NCBI GenBank assembly: GCA_031425155.1
Contig: JANPIV010000054.1
Span: 81,289-145,288 of the forward strand
DNA: 64,000 nt
Source: M3007 sp031425155
GTDB taxonomy: Bacteria; Bacteroidota; Bacteroidia; Chitinophagales; Saprospiraceae
Direction: 5' to 3'
Part shown: positions 61,617 through 64,000 of the stretch, one piece after another
Position numbering within the stretch: position 1 is the stretch's first letter
Layout of the letters: the number at the start of each line of letters is the position of its first letter
The notes under the pieces: generated by a model
Database searches by the model: none
Seen by the model: the letters and a program-made list of their open reading frames with translations, nothing else
What the model was told of the DNA's origin: nothing
Position numbers and translations under genes: made by a program

Positions 61617-62378
61617 ATGAATGTTCGTTCGTTTTTTCCCTTTTTTGCTTTATCCATTGTGCTGTTGGCTGGAGGCTGTAAAGATGTGGATACTGTCCCT
61701 AAATCCGATGTCCAGCTGACTTTCAAGTCTTTGTATGATGGACAAACTTTGGAGACTGCCAAAGACTACACTTACGGGACTTTCCCGGTGCGTTTTTCCC
61801 GTTTCAATGTGTATATTTCTGATATTACGCTGCTAAAAGGCAGTGAAGAAGTAAAACTATCGGAGGTAGAATATCTGGATTTCACCCCCGAAGATGCTAC
61901 GACCAATGTGACTAAACCTGTGGTGATTAAATACCCAAATGCGGCCCTTACCGGCACTTATACTGGTCTGCGCATCGGTTTTGGCGTAAAACCCGATCTG
62001 AACGCCAAAACACCCGCCGATTTTGCTCCCGGACATCCGCTTTACCGCGAAAGTGAATACTGGCCCGGTTGGAAAAGCTATATTTTTTCCAAAATTGAGG
62101 GTGCCGGGTTTCCCAATGGTGCGGGCACTACCGCCCTGGATTTGACCTATCACTGTGGTGGCAATCAGTGTTATAAGACTTTCACTTTTCAGCGCGATAT
62201 AGTGGTAGCCGACAATAGCGGACAAGTCACCGTAGCCATAGATTTGAAAGATCTGTTTACTTTTAATGGCCAATTATTTGACATTGAAACAACGCCGACT
62301 TCCTCCCACGGCTCTGGTGGAGTAGGCCTGATGGAAGACCTGATGGGCAATTTCGGGAATGCCATAGAATTGCAGTAG
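61617..62378 (+). CDS. MbnP-like copper-binding lipoprotein (second)
   Basis: 253 residues from ATG 61617; lipobox LLAGG-C21. Better match to the family than the first copy: FPVRFSRFNVYISDITLL, LRIGFGVKPDLN, HPLYRESEYWPGWKSYIFSKIEG (the WxxW-containing core block), LDLTYHCGGNQCYKTF, VAIDLKDLF. The second Trp of YWPGW or a neighbour is the candidate for MbnH-dependent kynurenine formation. Located between the first MbnP-like gene and the dihaem peroxidase gene (76-bp gap), suggesting one operon for surface copper capture. Confidence 0.8.
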   Translation: MNVRSFFPFFALSIVLLAGGCKDVDTVPKSDVQLTFKSLYDGQTLETAKDYTYGTFPVRFSRFNVYISDITLLKGSEEVKLSEVEYLDFTPEDATTNVTKPVVIKYPNAALTGTYTGLRIGFGVKPDLNAKTPADFAPGHPLYRESEYWPGWKSYIFSKIEGAGFPNGAGTTALDLTYHCGGNQCYKTFTFQRDIVVADNSGQVTVAIDLKDLFTFNGQLFDIETTPTSSHGSGGVGLMEDLMGNFGNAIELQ

Positions 62379-62454
62379 GTTGTAGAGGCTGTTGTTATTG
62401 TTTTTGCTCTTATTTCAAAAATTCCTGCTTCCTGGCAACTAAATTTTTTACAGA

Positions 62455-63612
62455 ATGAAACGATCTTTGTTTGGTCTGGCTCTGTTTTCGGTGGTCCTCC
62501 TTGCTGCCTGCAATCCGGACCCCATTCCTAACGGTGGCTCTGATACTTCGGGCAACCTGCTGGGTATTCCCTACAACCCGCAGCCATATACGATTGTAAA
62601 ACCCGTCGGTTTTCTCCAAATCCTCGTGCCAGCCGACAACCCGATGACCTACGACGGGGTACAGTTGGGTCGCCGCTTGTTCTACGACGCTATTTTGTCG
62701 AAAGACAGCAGTATTTCCTGCTCTTCCTGCCATTTGCCACAGGCCAACTTTACGGATAATCTGGCCTTTTCCAAAGGAGTGGATGGTGTAGCAGGTCGCC
62801 GTAGCGCTATGTCATTGCTGAACGTGGCTTACTCCAGCAACCTCTTCTGGGATGGCCGTTCCAAAACCCTGGAAGATCAGGCCTTGCTCCCGGTGGAAGA
62901 CCCCATCGAGATGCACGCGACCTGGCCGCAGGTAGTCACCAGACTGCAAGAGCATCCCGGCTACCCTACCCTGTTTCGCAAGGCTTTCGGTATCAGTTCT
63001 ACGGATGAGATCACGAAGGAACTGACGGCCAAAGCCCTGGCCCAGTTCGAGCGTATTCTGATCAGCAGCGGCAATTCCAAATACGACAAATTGCTGCGCG
63101 GTCAAGCCGAATTTACCGACGAGGAGATTGATGGAAAAATCATGTTCTTCGACGAAGGATCTACGGCGGGCGTGAATCTCCCCGATGCGCAATGTTTCCA
63201 CTGCCACGGCGGACAGACGTTTACGACCAATAATTTTTTCAATAATGCCCTGGACAGCGTGGCTTCCCTCAATGATTTCCCGGATAAAGGGCGCGGCGAA
63301 GTGACCAGACTGGCGACCGATAATGGCAAATTCCGGGCACCTGGCCTGCGTAATATCACGCTCAGCGCGCCGTATATGCACGATGGCCGCTTCCAGACTC
63401 TGGATCAGGTGCTGGATCATTACAGCCACAACGGATTTGGGGTATCCAACGAGGACCCTTTTATCCGGCAGATTGGTTACCCAATACCGGGCACCAATCC
63501 AGTACGTTATTCCGGCCTCAACGCTTATCAGAAATCGGCCATCATCGCTTTTCTGAAAACTCTGGATGATCCTGAATTTGTCAATAACCCGGATATTTCG
63601 AGCCCTTTCTGA
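62455..63612 (+). CDS. MbnH-like dihaem cytochrome c peroxidase-family lipoprotein
   Basis: 385 residues with lipobox VLLAA-C19. Two haem c sites: Cys89-x2-Cys92-His93 (CSSCH) and Cys247-x2-Cys250-His251 (CFHCH). The fold of bacterial dihaem peroxidases/MauG is evident (QLGRRLFYDAILSKD, NLFWDGRSKTLEDQALLP, TAKALAQFERILIS, YMHDGRFQTLDQVLDHY). Adjacent to two MbnP-like genes it is best read as MbnH, the enzyme that oxidises a tryptophan of MbnP to kynurenine; ordinary H2O2 reduction is the alternative. Confidence 0.85.
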   Translation: MKRSLFGLALFSVVLLAACNPDPIPNGGSDTSGNLLGIPYNPQPYTIVKPVGFLQILVPADNPMTYDGVQLGRRLFYDAILSKDSSISCSSCHLPQANFTDNLAFSKGVDGVAGRRSAMSLLNVAYSSNLFWDGRSKTLEDQALLPVEDPIEMHATWPQVVTRLQEHPGYPTLFRKAFGISSTDEITKELTAKALAQFERILISSGNSKYDKLLRGQAEFTDEEIDGKIMFFDEGSTAGVNLPDAQCFHCHGGQTFTTNNFFNNALDSVASLNDFPDKGRGEVTRLATDNGKFRAPGLRNITLSAPYMHDGRFQTLDQVLDHYSHNGFGVSNEDPFIRQIGYPIPGTNPVRYSGLNAYQKSAIIAFLKTLDDPEFVNNPDISSPF

Positions 63613-63812
63613 TGTTTTTTAGGTAAGATCGTTCGGCCAACACCATGTTTGATCGGATGCAAAGTTACCACGTCAATAAAAAGAAAGGTGGACGGACTAG
63701 AATAGCCAAAATCAAAAAGAGCGAATCGGCAGATAACTGATTTGTCCGACTGTCAAAGATTCCTCCTTGCTCGCGCGAAGGTTTTACCCTTATCCTGTCC
63801 CATAAAATCTGT

Positions 63813-64000
63813 ATGTTTGAGGATAAAGCAGTTACTCATGGTAGAAGACCTTTTGGGCTGGCCCAGCAAGAAATGGAGGGGACAGTTTTGCCGGACGAGC
63901 GTTTTCGGAACAACTTGATCCAGATGTGTAGCCGTTTAAGTACGCATTGCGGGCAATCTTTTTCGAGTGCTTGCGGACCGGCAGTCAGAAAGAGTGCCAA
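63813..64000 (+). mobile_element. start of an IS4/Tn5-type transposase (cut by right edge)
   Basis: ATG 63813 opens a frame that runs off the window (62 codons). The residues GTVLPDERFRNNLIQMCSRL followed by STHCGQSFSSACG resemble the N-terminal DNA-binding domain of Tn5-like IS4-family transposases (…LGDxRLxxRLVxLAxxLxxxPGxSIPxACG…). The terminal inverted repeat should lie in 63620-63812 but cannot be recognised without the other end. No other gene is seen in that stretch. Confidence 0.6.

Overview
The window looks like a chromosome segment of a Bacteroidota bacterium, most likely Saprospiria (Haliscomenobacter/Lewinella-like). Five secreted proteins end in type IX secretion (T9SS) sorting domains. 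Other lineage markers are an exosortase N locus with its VIT-domain partner, a BatA/vWA protein, short Bacteroidetes lipoboxes (…SC/AC), Bacteroidetes-type -7 promoter boxes (TAnnTTTG) and many REP-like intergenic palindromes. The species call is inference. No rRNA or tRNA gene was seen.

Layout. 1-8.2 kb: a UbiD-type decarboxylase cut by the left edge, two tandem START proteins, a T9SS-exported lysyl oxidase, small membrane genes, a SMUG2-type glycosylase and a PLP desulfhydrase/deaminase. 8.4-12.3 kb: a DUF885 lipoprotein whose 3' end is duplicated on the far side of a receiver-only response regulator, then a histidine kinase with a repeat-built coiled coil. 12.3-18.6 kb: guanine deaminase, GH13 lipoprotein, ABC exporter, CsaA, OmpA protein and an H3TH protein. 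19-26 kb: a trypsin-like protease, an AIM24 protein, and a Crp/Fnr regulator followed by two FNR-like boxes and a single-chain hydroxylase-reductase-ferredoxin fusion. 26-31 kb: an AT-rich insert flanked and punctuated by a 430-bp direct repeat. 31.4-43.6 kb: paired T9SS proteins, the exosortase N locus, an MpaB-like oxygenase, a truncated haemoglobin and a PaoABC-like molybdo-enzyme operon.

43.7-51.2 kb is a defence-like island. A SIR2-TIR fusion is translationally coupled to a tandem-STAND/TM/LRR protein, so the pair is a two-gene, NLR-like arrangement. A broken HEPN gene, a HEPN-like gene and a DndB-like DGQHR gene follow. The last two sit between the real thyA 3' end and a diverged copy of that end. 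51.4-64 kb: thyA, a secreted copper monooxygenase/cytochrome c, BatA, an MNT/HEPN pair (HEPN broken by a stop), an Omp28-like T9SS protein, TerC, a DnaQ-type exonuclease, two MbnP-like lipoproteins with an MbnH-like dihaem peroxidase, and the start of an IS4/Tn5-type transposase at the right edge.

Cross-cutting pattern: at three places (DUF885, an outer-membrane-protein fragment, thyA) a gene's 3' end is present twice in direct orientation. One repeat edge lies at or within about 2 bp of the stop codon, and cargo genes without an integrase lie between the copies.
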